Part shown: positions 1-8,977 of the stretch, piece by piece
Position numbering within the stretch: the first letter of the stretch is position 1
How the letters are laid out: each line of letters begins with the position of its first letter
Source: an uncultured Alphaproteobacteria bacterium
Lineage (GTDB): Bacteria > Pseudomonadota > Alphaproteobacteria > Methylaequorales > Methylaequoraceae
Assembly: GCA_902547955.1 (NCBI GenBank)
Contig: CACCPY010000012.1
Span: forward strand, 1 to 39,939
Length of the DNA stretch: 39,939 nt
Direction of reading: 5' to 3'
The notes under the pieces: model-generated
Database searches by the model: none
What the model was told of the DNA's origin: nothing
The model's input: the letters and a program-made list of their open reading frames with translations, nothing else
Made by a program: the position numbers and the translations under genes

Positions 1-52
1 AGTAATTTGTTAACTTTCTGTTAAAAAAAAAGTATAAACATCTCCAAGCTTA

Positions 53-95
53 CAACAACAACAACAAATATATATATATATAGTAGTAGAAGAAT
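53..95. repeat. Three adjacent simple repeats in the hemE leader
   Basis: Immediately upstream of the hemE start codon lie five CAA units (53-67), about seven AT units (68-81) and three TAG units (81-89), back to back. The only purine-rich element near the ATG is a weak AGAAG (90s region), so the hemE leader has no strong Shine-Dalgarno. The function, if any, is unknown; slippage-prone length variation is possible. Confidence 0.8.
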
Positions 96-1115
96 ATGAA
101 TAACTTAAGACAACTAATTGAAAAGAAGACCCCGGTTTGGTTTATGAGACAAGCCGGTAGATATCTCCCAGAGTATCGCTCTATAAGAAAAAAAGAGAAA
201 AACTTTATAGATCTTTGTTTTAATTCTAGCTTAGCTGCAGAAATATCATTGCAACCAATAAGACGTTTTAATTTCGATTTCATTATTCTTTTTTCAGATA
301 TTTTGGTTATCCCACATGCGTTAGGACAAAAAGTTAAATTTAAAGAATCAATTGGGCCAATATTAGATAAAATAAAGACAGCAAATGAATTCAGTCTCGT
401 CGATTTGCAGGTATGTTTAGAAAAGCTTGAGCCAATCATGGAGACAATAAAGATTTTAAAGAAGGAAAAAAAAAATAAACAATTAATTGGGTTTTGCGGC
501 GGACCGTTTACAGTTTTAACCTACATGTTTGAGGGTGGTACATCAAAAAATCATAATCTAATTAGAAAAAAAATAGAACAAGAGCGTGATGATTTTAAGA
601 AGCTCATTAATCTTGTTACTGACTTTTCAATTATGTATTTAATAAAACAGATAAGAAGTGGAGTTGATATAATTAAAGTATTTGAATCATGGGCAGGGCT
701 GTTAGATAAAGAAGATTATAATGAATTTATCATTGAACCAAATGAAAGAATAAAAACAGCAATTAAAACTAGTTTTCCGAAGATACCAATTATTTTTTTC
801 CCGAGACAGTCATCCAAAAATATATACTCTTTTATTAAAAGAGTTAAACCTGATGTTTTATCGTTGGATAAAGAAGTATCAGCCGAAGTTTTGAAAGTAG
901 CCAAAAAAAATGAGATAATTCTACAAGGAAACCTTGACCCTTTGATCCTTATAAATGGAGGAAAAGAATTAGAAGACGAAGTAAAAAAAATTATGCTACA
1001 ATTTTCAAAAAACGACCACATATTTAATCTATCTCATGGAATTATGCCAATTACACCATTAGATAATGTTCAGAAAACTATAGATACAATAAAAAGCTTT
1101 AATGAAACCAGATAA
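96..1115 (+). CDS. hemE: Uroporphyrinogen decarboxylase
   Basis: The predicted 339-residue protein catalyses the four decarboxylations of uroporphyrinogen III to coproporphyrinogen III in cytoplasmic haem synthesis. Family signature one is visible near residue 16 (WFMRQAGRYLPEYRSIR) and signature two near residue 133 (GFCGGPFTVLTYMFEGG). The length is close to the usual 340-350 residues and the start places the first signature correctly. It is first in a haem cluster: hemH begins inside its last codons (14 bp overlap), suggesting translational coupling. The leader consists of short tandem repeats with only a weak ribosome binding site. In several alphaproteobacteria (Caulobacter, Rickettsia) hemE sits next to the replication origin. 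Confidence 0.97.
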   Translation: MNNLRQLIEKKTPVWFMRQAGRYLPEYRSIRKKEKNFIDLCFNSSLAAEISLQPIRRFNFDFIILFSDILVIPHALGQKVKFKESIGPILDKIKTANEFSLVDLQVCLEKLEPIMETIKILKKEKKNKQLIGFCGGPFTVLTYMFEGGTSKNHNLIRKKIEQERDDFKKLINLVTDFSIMYLIKQIRSGVDIIKVFESWAGLLDKEDYNEFIIEPNERIKTAIKTSFPKIPIIFFPRQSSKNIYSFIKRVKPDVLSLDKEVSAEVLKVAKKNEIILQGNLDPLILINGGKELEDEVKKIMLQFSKNDHIFNLSHGIMPITPLDNVQKTIDTIKSFNETR

Positions 1116-2115
1116 TCATATAAAAATTCCCAGAAAAAAGTTAGGTGTTTTGATGGTAAACCTGGGAACACCAGAGAAAACTGACTTTATTAATATGTGG
1201 AAATACCTTCGAGAATTTTTAAGTGATAGAAGAATCATAGAATTAACAAGATTAATTTGGTATCCGATTCTCTATGGAATCATCCTTATGGTAAGACCAG
1301 GAAAATCGGGAAAGTTATATAAAAGTATTTGGGATAAAAAAAATGACGAGTCACCACTTAAAGTATTTACAAGAAATGTTTCAGAAAAACTACAAAAAAA
1401 ATATAAAAAGGAAAAAATAGAATTTTCATTTGCAATGAATTATGGATTTCCACAGATTGGCAACGAATTAAAAAAGCTTAAATCAAAAGGGTGCGAAAAA
1501 ATTCTTATTTTTCCTATGTATCCTCAGTACTCAGCAACAACTACCGCATCTGTAATAGATAATGTAAACAGATATTTAACAAAAGAAAGATGGCAACCAA
1601 CGTTGAGATTTGTCCCACCTTATTATGATGATGAAATCTATATAGATGCAATTTATAAACATATAAAAAAAAATTTAAAACAAAAGAAATTGAAAACAAA
1701 AAAAATTCTTTGTTCATTTCATGGGATACCAAAAAAGTATTTCTACAAGGGAGATCCATATCATTGTCACTGTGCAAAAACAGTCAGACTACTTAATGAA
1801 AAATTTAAAAAAGAGAAGGTCATCTTAGAAATGTCATTTCAATCGAGATTCGGTCCACAAGAATGGTTAAAGCCATACATGCAAGAAAAAATGGATGAAT
1901 TTATTGAAAAAAAACAAAATCATTTAATAGTAGTTGCACCAGGATTTTCAGTTGACTGTCTTGAAACCTTAGAAGAAATAGAAATTCAAGGAAACGAAGA
2001 ATTTAAAGAAAAAGGAGGAGAAACTTTTAATTATATAAATTGTTTAAACGATACGGAAATTTCAATTAATATGTACTCCAAAATAATCCAGAGGGAATTA
2101 TTAGGATGGATTTAG
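1102..2115 (+). CDS. hemH: Ferrochelatase
   Basis: The 337-residue protein inserts ferrous iron into protoporphyrin IX, the last step of haem synthesis, normally at the inner face of the cytoplasmic membrane. The N-terminal GVLMVNLGTPE, the FHGIPK block with the catalytic histidine (near residue 200) and the C-terminal APGFSVDCLETLEEI signature are all present. A Cys-His-Cys cluster (YHCHCAKT) follows the histidine block, as in many proteobacterial ferrochelatases. The gene overlaps hemE by 14 bp and hemJ by 10 bp, so the three are almost certainly one transcript. Confidence 0.97.
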   Translation: MKPDNHIKIPRKKLGVLMVNLGTPEKTDFINMWKYLREFLSDRRIIELTRLIWYPILYGIILMVRPGKSGKLYKSIWDKKNDESPLKVFTRNVSEKLQKKYKKEKIEFSFAMNYGFPQIGNELKKLKSKGCEKILIFPMYPQYSATTTASVIDNVNRYLTKERWQPTLRFVPPYYDDEIYIDAIYKHIKKNLKQKKLKTKKILCSFHGIPKKYFYKGDPYHCHCAKTVRLLNEKFKKEKVILEMSFQSRFGPQEWLKPYMQEKMDEFIEKKQNHLIVVAPGFSVDCLETLEEIEIQGNEEFKEKGGETFNYINCLNDTEISINMYSKIIQRELLGWI

Positions 2116-2546
2116 TCCTCAATTATAATTTACTAAAGTCACTTCATATTATTTCATTTACAACTTGGATGGCTGGCCTTTTTTACCTTCCGAGAATATA
2201 CGTTTACCATTCAATGGAAAAAAAGGAGAGTAAAAGTTATACGACTTTTTCAGTTATGGAAAAAAAATTACTAAAATACATTATGAACCCATCTTTTATT
2301 TTAACGTTTGTTACAGGAACGGTTTTGGTTCTTATAACGAGACAGTATAATGAAAAATGGTTTGTACTAAAATTTTTACTGGTCTTTACAATGGCAATTT
2401 TTCATATGTATTGTGCAAAAGTTAGAAAGGATTTCTATAACAAAACAAATATTAAAACAGATAAATACTTTAGAGTCGTAAATGAAGTTCCAACAGTTTT
2501 ATTTATTTTAATTGTCTTGCTAGTAGTATTTAAACCATTTAATTGA
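2106..2546 (+). CDS. hemJ: Protoporphyrinogen IX oxidase HemJ
   Basis: This 146-residue, mainly hydrophobic protein matches the HemJ (formerly UPF0093) family, which oxidises protoporphyrinogen IX to protoporphyrin IX in the inner membrane. The diagnostic N-terminal block LHIISFTTWMAGLFYLPRIY holds the conserved histidine, and the rest forms about four membrane helices. Length is typical (140-180). It overlaps hemH, the next enzyme in the pathway, so the cluster supplies three of the last four steps from uroporphyrinogen to haem. No hemG or hemY is seen in the window, consistent with HemJ being the oxidase here. Confidence 0.93.
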   Translation: MDLVLNYNLLKSLHIISFTTWMAGLFYLPRIYVYHSMEKKESKSYTTFSVMEKKLLKYIMNPSFILTFVTGTVLVLITRQYNEKWFVLKFLLVFTMAIFHMYCAKVRKDFYNKTNIKTDKYFRVVNEVPTVLFILIVLLVVFKPFN

Positions 2547-2597
2547 CAAATTTTTTCATATATCATATAACAAAAATTCATCTTTCTTCCCAAAAAA

Positions 2598-3855
2598 ATG
2601 CATTTAAAAGATTTAAAATCTAAATCACCATCCGAACTCCTAAAGATTGCTGAGGAGCTAAAAATTGAAAATGCAGGAACATTAAGAAAACAAGACATGA
2701 TTTTTGCCATTTTAAAACAAATGGCTCAAAACAAAGATGCAATATATGGAGAAGGTGTCCTTGAGATACTCCAGGATGGATTTGGTTTTTTAAGATCCTC
2801 AGACGCAAACTATTTACCTGGTCCAGACGATATCTACGTATCACCCTCGCAAATAAAACAAAATAGTCTAAGAACAGGAGATACAGTTGAGGGGGGAAAT
2901 GAGAGCCCCACGAGAAAGCGAGAGATATTTTGCTATTACTAAAATCGACAAGATTAATTTTGAAAATGTGGAAAAAACAAAACAAAGAATAAATTTTGAT
3001 AACCTAACACCTTTGTATCCAGATGAAAAATTAAAGATGGAAGTTGAAAACCCTATGGAAAAAGATATCACCCATAGAGTCATGGATTTAATTACGCCAT
3101 TAGGAAAAGGCCAAAGAGCTTTGATAGTTGCCCCACCTAGAACTGGTAAAACAGTGATGTTGCAAAACATAGCTCATTCAATTACATCAAATCATCCAGA
3201 GGTTTATTTGATAGTGTTATTAATTGATGAAAGACCAGAAGAGGTCACTGATATGATAAGGTCTGTAAAAGGAGAAGTTGTATCATCAACATTCGATGAG
3301 CCAGCTGTTCGTCATGTTGCAGTTTCTGAAATGGTCATTTCAAAAGCAAAAAGACTGGTTGAGCATAAAAGAGATGTTGTTATTTTGTTAGATTCAATCA
3401 CTAGGTTAGCGCGGGCTTATAATACTCAAGTTCCAAGTTCAGGAAAAGTTTTAACAGGTGGTGTGGACGCGAACGCTCTTCAGAGACCAAAAAGATTTTT
3501 TGGCGCTGCAAGGAACATCGAAGAAGGAGGATCCTTAACAATAATAGGTACAGCTCTCGTAGATACAGGTTCGAGAATGGACGAGGTGATCTTTGAGGAG
3601 TTCAAAGGGACTGGGAATTCAGAGCTAATATTAGATAGGAAGCTATCAGATAAAAGAGTTTTTCCCTCTATAGATGTTACAAAATCTGGTACGCGAAAAG
3701 AAGAGTTGCTAGTGTCAAAGGATGACCTTTCGAAGATGTGGATTTTGAGAAAAATACTTATGCCAATGGGTGTTAATGATTCCATGGAATTTTTAATTGA
3801 CAAAATTAAAGGATCAAAAAACAACGCTGACTTTTTTGAATCGATGAAATCTTAA
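2598..3855 (+). CDS. rho: Transcription termination factor Rho, reading frame interrupted by one base
   Basis: Rho is the hexameric RNA helicase that ends transcription at Rho-dependent sites. The N-terminal part (2598 to about 2894) has the Rho N-terminal domain and the cold-shock RNA-binding fold, up to RTGDTVEG. The rest continues in the next frame as [13 protein letters not shown], then the Walker A PPRTGKT and the [13 protein letters not shown] block. The frames meet in six G residues at 2891-2896; with five, the protein would be a continuous 418 residues, the normal Rho length. As written, frame one stops at 2942, giving 114 residues. Both halves look fully conserved, so I infer a recent indel, a sequencing error or slippage rather than an old pseudogene. 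It overlaps xth by 1 bp. Confidence 0.9.
2891..2896 (+). other. G6 homopolymer at the rho frame break
   Basis: The six consecutive G residues are the only place where the two conserved halves of rho can be joined. Removing one G gives the family-like series D-T-V-E-G-E-M-R-A-P. Runs of this kind are prone to sequencing error and to polymerase slippage. Confidence 0.85.
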
Positions 3856-4628
3856 TGAAAATTATTAGTTGGAATGTTAATTCCATTAGGATTAGAAAGC
3901 ACCAACTTTTGGAATTAATAAAAAAAGAAAATCCCGATTTCGTTTGTTTGCAAGAAATAAAATCATCTAATGATGCGTTTCCAATAAGAGATTTTGAAAA
4001 AATAAATTATTTTTCTTACATTAATGGAATGCCCTCTTACAACGGAGTCGGAATATTATCAAAGTATAAGGCTGATTCTACATATTCTCACGTTTTTTGT
4101 AACAAAAATGATTCTCGTCACATAGAAGTAAAATACAAGGGATTGAGGATTCATTCTGTGTACGTTCCAGCAGGGGGTGATATTCCAGATGCATCAGTAA
4201 ATAAAAAGTTTGAACATAAATTAAATTTTTTAGGAGAAATGAAAAAATTTTTTTCAAAAAATGATGCTCATATTTTAGCTGGAGATTTAAATATAGCGCC
4301 ATATGAAAATGATGTATGGTCTCATAAACAATTGAGAAATGTTGTTAGCCATACAGAGATAGAAAGAACTAAACTTTTGGATATTCTAGAAAGTGGAAAC
4401 TTTATTGATACTTTGAAAAAATTAATACCTTCTTCTGAAAATCATTTTACTTGGTGGAGTTATCGTTCACCCGATTTTAGATTGAATAATAGAGGAAGAA
4501 GACTCGACCATATTTGGATTAATAAAAAAAGCTCTTTAAAACTCATTAAAGCAAAAATAATTAAAGAATACAGAGAGCTACAAAAACCATCAGATCATGT
4601 TCCTGTTGTTTTAGAGTTATCATTTTAA
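3855..4628 (+). CDS. xth: Exodeoxyribonuclease III (AP endonuclease)
   Basis: The 257-residue protein belongs to the exonuclease III / AP endonuclease family, which cuts DNA at abasic sites in base-excision repair. Visible motifs are SWNVNSIR at the N terminus, the metal-binding glutamate in LQEIKS (about residue 37), GDLNIAP in the middle, RRLDHIWI near residue 217 and the catalytic SDHVPV near the C terminus. The length is typical. Its ATG shares one base with the rho stop codon, so the two are coupled. It ends tail-to-tail with the HIT gene on the other strand, with their stop codons overlapping. Confidence 0.95.
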   Translation: MKIISWNVNSIRIRKHQLLELIKKENPDFVCLQEIKSSNDAFPIRDFEKINYFSYINGMPSYNGVGILSKYKADSTYSHVFCNKNDSRHIEVKYKGLRIHSVYVPAGGDIPDASVNKKFEHKLNFLGEMKKFFSKNDAHILAGDLNIAPYENDVWSHKQLRNVVSHTEIERTKLLDILESGNFIDTLKKLIPSSENHFTWWSYRSPDFRLNNRGRRLDHIWINKKSSLKLIKAKIIKEYRELQKPSDHVPVVLELSF

Positions 4629-4993
4629 CTGCTCACTAATTTTTTTGAGAAATCACCAGATAGTAAATGAAAATGTAGGTGAGGAACCTCTTGACCACCG
4701 TGTAAGCCAACATTTGTAATGAGCCTGTAGCCATTTTTAATGTTAAGACACTTGTTAATTAGCTTAATAGATTTTATAAAGCCAAGAATAAAAGTATCGT
4801 CTGCTTTTTCAAGAAAGTCGTCAAAACTACAGAAAGGTTTTTTGGGGATTATTAAAACGTGCACTGGGGCCTGAGGTGAAATATCCTCAAAAGCAAATGC
4901 ATATTCATCCTCATAAACTTTTTTTGAAGGTATCTCTTTTCTTAAAATTTTCGCAAAAACATTATTGTTATTATAATTTTTAATATCAATCAT
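4625..4993 (-). CDS. HIT-family nucleotide hydrolase (HinT-like)
   Basis: The 122-residue protein has the histidine-triad signature HLHFHLL near the C terminus (residues about 105-111), preceded by GLHGGQEVP, and the PVHVLIIPK strand typical of the HinT branch. These small enzymes hydrolyse phosphoramidate bonds of AMP-linked nucleotides in the cytoplasm; the true substrate here cannot be read from sequence. It is the last gene of the histidine operon, overlapping hisE by 8 bp, a placement seen in other alphaproteobacteria. Confidence 0.93.
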   Translation of the reverse strand: MIDIKNYNNNNVFAKILRKEIPSKKVYEDEYAFAFEDISPQAPVHVLIIPKKPFCSFDDFLEKADDTFILGFIKSIKLINKCLNIKNGYRLITNVGLHGGQEVPHLHFHLLSGDFSKKLVSS

Positions 4994-5276
4994 TTTTCAT
5001 TCTTTTTTTTAAAACTAACAAAACTTCATCGAATGAAACGTCTGCTCTTTCCAACATAATTAGAAAATGAAAAATTAAGTCAGCAGATTCCTCTAATAAT
5101 TCCTGTTTACCCTCAGATAAAAAAGCGGAGATTGTTTCAACTGCTTCTTCTCCTAGTTTATTTGCTATTTTAACTTTCCCTTCGTCAAAGAGATTCACAA
5201 CGTAGGAATTTTTGTCAGAGCTTTTCTTTCTCTTTTTAATAATCTCCATAAGTTGAACAATTATTTTTTCATTCAT
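4986..5276 (-). CDS. hisE: Phosphoribosyl-ATP pyrophosphatase
   Basis: This 96-residue protein matches HisE, which removes pyrophosphate from phosphoribosyl-ATP in the second step of histidine synthesis. The conserved KIANKLGEEAVETISAF and ESADLIFHFLIML blocks carry the acidic metal-binding residues of the all-alpha NTP pyrophosphohydrolase fold. It is a stand-alone HisE, not fused to HisI. It lies 9 bp after hisF and overlaps the HIT gene. Confidence 0.95.
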   Translation of the reverse strand: MNEKIIVQLMEIIKKRKKSSDKNSYVVNLFDEGKVKIANKLGEEAVETISAFLSEGKQELLEESADLIFHFLIMLERADVSFDEVLLVLKKRMKND

Positions 5277-5285
5277 AAATTTTTC

Positions 5286-6047
5286 CTAATAATCCATTCT
5301 TACATTAATACCCTTAGAAATTAAATGTTTTTTTACCTCCGAAATACCGAACTCTCCAAAATGAAAAACGGATGCAGCTAACAATGCAGAAGCACCTCCC
5401 TTTACTACTCCGTCTACAAAATGATCAATTTTACCTATTCCGCCTGAAGCAATAACTGGAATTCCAACAGAACTAGATATTTTTTTGGTTAGTTCTAAAT
5501 CAAACCCTTTCTTCGTTCCATCCCTATCCATTGATGTTAGTAAAATTTCTCCTGCACCAAGTTTTTCAACTTTTTTTGCCCACTGAATTGCATCTATGCC
5601 AGTTTCCACTCTTCCTCCATTAATAAAAACTTTCCAAGAGTTTTTAATTTTTTTTGCGTCAATTGCAACTACTATGCATTGATTACCAAACTTCATGGCC
5701 CCTTCCGTAATAATCTTAGGCTCCTTTATGGCTGAACTATTTACAGATACTTTATCAGCACCAACGGATAAAAAATTTTTCATATCATCCACACCTCTTA
5801 TTCCGCCACCAACAGTAAGTGGCACTAAACATTCATTTGCAGTTCTCTCAATAATATCAACCATTGCGAATCTTTTTTCATGAGTAGCTGTTATATCTAG
5901 AAAAGTTATTTCATCAGCCCCATTCTCACTGTAAAACTTTGCTTGTTTTACTGGATCTCCAGCGTCGACAAGGTTTACGAAGTTTATTCCTTTTACCACC
6001 CGTCCATTGTCAACGTCTAGACAAGGGATTATTCTTATCTTTATCAT
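5286..6047 (-). CDS. hisF: Imidazole glycerol phosphate synthase, cyclase subunit
   Basis: HisF pairs with HisH and turns PRFAR plus ammonia into imidazole glycerol phosphate and AICAR. The 253-residue TIM barrel shows [12 protein letters not shown] (catalytic Asp near residue 11), VGGGIR with the phosphate loop, VNSSAI, the second catalytic Asp in VVAIDAK (near residue 130) and ASGGIG. Length is standard. It overlaps hisA by 4 bp, and all genes needed for the HisHF complex are adjacent. Confidence 0.97.
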   Translation of the reverse strand: MIKIRIIPCLDVDNGRVVKGINFVNLVDAGDPVKQAKFYSENGADEITFLDITATHEKRFAMVDIIERTANECLVPLTVGGGIRGVDDMKNFLSVGADKVSVNSSAIKEPKIITEGAMKFGNQCIVVAIDAKKIKNSWKVFINGGRVETGIDAIQWAKKVEKLGAGEILLTSMDRDGTKKGFDLELTKKISSSVGIPVIASGGIGKIDHFVDGVVKGGASALLAASVFHFGEFGISEVKKHLISKGINVRMDY

Positions 6048-6772
6048 TTTAATATTTCTATAGCTTCATCTACGTTTATTTTGTTTTCGTATATTGCTCT
6101 ACCAACAATCACACCATCTAAATTTTTTTTTATATTACCTATTTCTTTTAACTTCTTAAGATCATCCAAGCTTGATACACCTCCAGAGGCAACAATTTTT
6201 AATGAAGTTTGATTCAATATATTCTCTAATTGATCAAAACTTACTCCAGCCAAAACTCCGTCTTTTTCGATATCGGTAAAAATAACAGATGACACTCCAA
6301 TACCTTCATAAATCTTTAACATTTCACTGACTTTTGTTTTACTGGTCTTTGCCCAACCGTCACTTGCCACCAAACCTTTTTTTGCATCAATCCCAACAGC
6401 AATTTTATCAGGAAAACACCTACATATTTGTTCACAGAGATTTTTGTTGTTGAGAGCAATTGTTCCTAATACAACCCTATCAATTTCATTATTGATTAAA
6501 AATTCTACTGTTTCTTGATTTCTGATACCCCCTCCAACTTGTAAAAAGCAGTTAAATTTTTTTTTAATCTTAATAAACACTTCATGGTTTACACTCCTAC
6601 CTTGGAATGCTCCATCAATATCAACTATGTGGATCCATTTCGCTCCACAATTAATAAATTGGCAGGCTTGATCAATTGGATCAGGATTATAAAAAGTAAT
6701 ATCTTCAAGTTTTCCCTTCTTTAGCCTGATGCATTTCCCGTCTTTTAAATCAATTGCTGGATAAAGATTCAT
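6044..6772 (-). CDS. hisA: Phosphoribosylformimino-AICAR-P isomerase
   Basis: HisA catalyses the Amadori isomerisation of ProFAR to PRFAR, the substrate of the HisHF complex encoded next to it. The 242-residue protein is a TIM barrel paralogous to His[13 protein letters not shown] at the N terminus (catalytic Asp near residue 8), [15 protein letters not shown] and IVASGGVSS. It abuts hisH (no spacer) and overlaps hisF by 4 bp, so coordinated translation is likely. Confidence 0.97.
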   Translation of the reverse strand: MNLYPAIDLKDGKCIRLKKGKLEDITFYNPDPIDQACQFINCGAKWIHIVDIDGAFQGRSVNHEVFIKIKKKFNCFLQVGGGIRNQETVEFLINNEIDRVVLGTIALNNKNLCEQICRCFPDKIAVGIDAKKGLVASDGWAKTSKTKVSEMLKIYEGIGVSSVIFTDIEKDGVLAGVSFDQLENILNQTSLKIVASGGVSSLDDLKKLKEIGNIKKNLDGVIVGRAIYENKINVDEAIEILK

Positions 6773-7423
6773 TTAGAATTCCTCATTTTCTAAAAATGCT
6801 TCCAAAAATTTTATACCAAATTTATGACTTTTTTCAGGATGAAATTGAACCCCGATAATATTATTTTTCGCGACCATTGCTGTTATTTCTTGACCATAAT
6901 GAGTTGACATAATTTTATAATCAGAATTTTTTGTTTCAAAATTGTAACTATGAACAAAATAGGCTGATATTTCTGAGCTATTAATTTTTTTTTTTAACTT
7001 TTTGATAAAAATATTTTCTTTTTTAATCTCAAGATTATTCCAGCCCATATGTGGAATTTTTAAATGTTTATGAGTTTTTTTTAATTTTTTAACGTTTCCT
7101 TCTATCCAATCTAGCCCCATAAACTCTCCATTTTCAAACCCCTTTGTTGCAAGCATTTGCATTCCAACACATATTCCTAAAAAAGGTTTTTTTTCAATAC
7201 TTACTTTTTTCAAGATTGAATCAATTAAATTCGAACTTTTTAAACCCTTTATGCATGATTCAAAAGACCCAACTCCTGGTAATACTAGATGCGAAGATTT
7301 TTTGATATCCGACTCTTTGGAGCTTATGAGTATTTTTAACTTTTTTTTTGATATAAGATTAAAAGCGTTGTAAACCGACTTAATATTTCCACAACCATAA
7401 TCGATGATAGTAAGGAGATTCAT
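6773..7423 (-). CDS. hisH: Imidazole glycerol phosphate synthase, glutaminase subunit
   Basis: This class I glutamine amidotransferase (216 residues) delivers ammonia to HisF. The motif IIDYGCGN opens the protein, LPGVGSFE gives the oxyanion region, the nucleophile cysteine lies in LGICVGMQML (near residue 85), and the catalytic histidine and glutamate in GVQFHPEKS (near residue 195). A lysine-rich insertion before the last third is a compositional feature of this genome rather than a known domain. It overlaps the DUF2628 gene by 4 bp. Confidence 0.96.
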   Translation of the reverse strand: MNLLTIIDYGCGNIKSVYNAFNLISKKKLKILISSKESDIKKSSHLVLPGVGSFESCIKGLKSSNLIDSILKKVSIEKKPFLGICVGMQMLATKGFENGEFMGLDWIEGNVKKLKKTHKHLKIPHMGWNNLEIKKENIFIKKLKKKINSSEISAYFVHSYNFETKNSDYKIMSTHYGQEITAMVAKNNIIGVQFHPEKSHKFGIKFLEAFLENEEF

Positions 7424-7761
7424 TTATTTTTTGATGAGAAAATTAAAATGGCCTTTTGGGAGGAGTTTGATACCACTATGTCCTCAGGAATGTAGCCAGA
7501 TTTCAGCAATTTTTGGATGTAAATATCTTTTCCAAAAAATCCCCAAAAAATTGATGATGTCAAAATGAATAAAAAAGAAAATTGTGGTGCAATGAAAATA
7601 GCAAAATTCATTAACCAAAACCAAATTAGACCCTCAAACCACAGACCTTTAAATATTCCCCAAATAGGACCAAGAAAGAATGCAAATTTATTGAACCCGT
7701 TATTTTCTGCCATAATTTTTTTTGGCTCGGAGATTTTTCTTAAAATAAAAAAGGATTCCAT
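7420..7761 (-). CDS. DUF2628-like small membrane protein
   Basis: The predicted 113-residue protein has a short polar N terminus, then FAFFLGPIWGIFKGLWFEG and two or three further hydrophobic segments to about residue 85, and a polar tail. The F-FLGP-W-----LW pattern is characteristic of the DUF2628 family of small inner-membrane proteins of unknown function. In alphaproteobacteria this family is commonly found in the his operon between hisB and hisH, exactly as here. It overlaps hisH by 4 bp and follows hisB by 4 bp. No biochemical role can be assigned. Confidence 0.75.
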   Translation of the reverse strand: MESFFILRKISEPKKIMAENNGFNKFAFFLGPIWGIFKGLWFEGLIWFWLMNFAIFIAPQFSFLFILTSSIFWGFFGKDIYIQKLLKSGYIPEDIVVSNSSQKAILIFSSKNK

Positions 7762-7765
7762 AGAA

Positions 7766-8353
7766 TTAAAGCTTCCCTTTCGTTGATGGTATTTGTCCTA
7801 TCTGTCTTGGGTCAATAACAACGGCTTCTCTGAGAGCCCTTGCAAGACCCTTAAAACAGGATTCAATTATGTGATGATTATTTTCTCCATACAAGTTTTC
7901 GATATGAAGAGTAATCCCTGCTGTTTGTGAAAAAGCTTGAAACCATTCTTTAAACAGTTCTGTATCCATTTCGCCAAGTTTTGGTTTTGACATTTTTACC
8001 TTCCATACCAGATAAGGTCTGTTTGAACAATCTACAACAACTCTTGACAAAGTTTCGTCCATTGCAGACAAAGCTTGCCCAAATCTTTTAATACCTTTTC
8101 TGTCTCCTAGAGACTTTGAGAAAGCTTCACCTAACGCCAAAGCACTATCTTCGGTTGTATGATGAAAGTCAATGTGAAGATCACCTTTAGCTTTTACGTT
8201 TATGTCGAATAAGCTATGTTTTGATAGTTGCTCAAGCATGTGGTCAAGAAAGCCAATACCAGTATCGATCAAGTTTTTGCCATCGCCATCAAGTGATAGG
8301 TCAACACTTATATTCGTTTCTTTTGTTTTTCTTTTAATTGAGTATTTTCTCAT
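7766..8353 (-). CDS. hisB: Imidazoleglycerol-phosphate dehydratase
   Basis: The 195-residue, monofunctional HisB dehydrates imidazole glycerol phosphate to imidazole acetol phosphate. Metal-binding signatures are [13 protein letters not shown] (near residue 65) and [20 protein letters not shown] (near residue 155). [15 protein letters not shown] is also conserved. The length matches the stand-alone enzyme without the HAD phosphatase domain found in enterobacteria. It is the first gene of the minus-strand his operon; its promoter should lie in the short AT-rich gap shared with hslV (8354-8425). Confidence 0.97.
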   Translation of the reverse strand: MRKYSIKRKTKETNISVDLSLDGDGKNLIDTGIGFLDHMLEQLSKHSLFDINVKAKGDLHIDFHHTTEDSALALGEAFSKSLGDRKGIKRFGQALSAMDETLSRVVVDCSNRPYLVWKVKMSKPKLGEMDTELFKEWFQAFSQTAGITLHIENLYGENNHHIIESCFKGLARALREAVVIDPRQIGQIPSTKGKL

Positions 8354-8425
8354 ATATAAATTTTATTGGATATTAAATCTAAAATATATAGATTAATATT
8401 AAATTATCAATTAGGCGAATCAATT

Positions 8426-8977
8426 ATGAATGAAAATGTAAGTTTTGAAAAATGGTATGGTACCACAATTGTCTCAGTAAGAAAAAAAAATGAAGTTGTA
8501 ATTGCTGGAGACGGACAAGTAACTTTGGGTGATGCAGTGATGAAGTCTAATGCAAAAAAGGTTAGATCGCTAGCTTCAGGTAAGGTAATTACAGGTTTTG
8601 CTGGTGCAACTGCGGATGCTTTCACTTTGTTTGAGAGATTAGAGGCAAAACTCGAAAAATTTTCAAATAACTTAATGAGAGCATGTGTTGAAATGGCTAA
8701 AGACTGGAGAACAGACAGATATTTAAGAAGACTAGAAGCAATGATGGTGGTTGCTGATAAAGAAGCAAGCTTAATTCTTAGCGGAAATGGTGATGTGCTC
8801 GAACCCAAAGATGGTGTAATGGCTATTGGTTCTGGAGGAAATTATGCTCTTGCAGCAGCAAGAGCCTTGTATAATACCAAACTTGATGCAGAAAAAATTG
8901 CTATGCAGAGTCTTGAAATCGCAGCAGAGCTTTGCATCTATACTAATAATAATATTACTTTTGAGAAAATAAAATGA
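8426..8977 (+). CDS. hslV: ATP-dependent protease HslV, peptidase subunit
   Basis: HslV is the proteasome-like threonine peptidase of the HslVU complex. I chose the ATG at 8426, giving 183 residues, because family members start shortly before the [11 protein letters not shown] block, whose first Thr becomes the catalytic N terminus after processing; an AGGCGA ribosome binding site precedes it at about 8413. The frame remains open upstream to an ATG at 8366, but those 20 residues have no family counterpart. [12 protein letters not shown] and [16 protein letters not shown] are also conserved. The stop overlaps the hslU start by 4 bp. Confidence 0.95.
   Translation: MNENVSFEKWYGTTIVSVRKKNEVVIAGDGQVTLGDAVMKSNAKKVRSLASGKVITGFAGATADAFTLFERLEAKLEKFSNNLMRACVEMAKDWRTDRYLRRLEAMMVVADKEASLILSGNGDVLEPKDGVMAIGSGGNYALAAARALYNTKLDAEKIAMQSLEIAAELCIYTNNNITFEKIK

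Noticed and set aside
10-24. TTAA-N7-TTAA, a CtrA-box-like pattern upstream of hemE, recalling the Caulobacter origin.
   Set aside because: In DNA this rich in A/T several such patterns are expected by chance in 40 kb, and no CtrA partner evidence is present in the window.
2887-3855. Treating the second rho frame as an independent gene starting at a TTG.
   Set aside because: It would begin in the middle of the RNA-binding domain; the sequence joins exactly with the preceding frame when one G is removed.
8366-8425. Upstream in-frame extension of hslV.
   Set aside because: The catalytic Thr must lie close to the N terminus and homologues start at the equivalent of 8426, which also has a good ribosome binding site.
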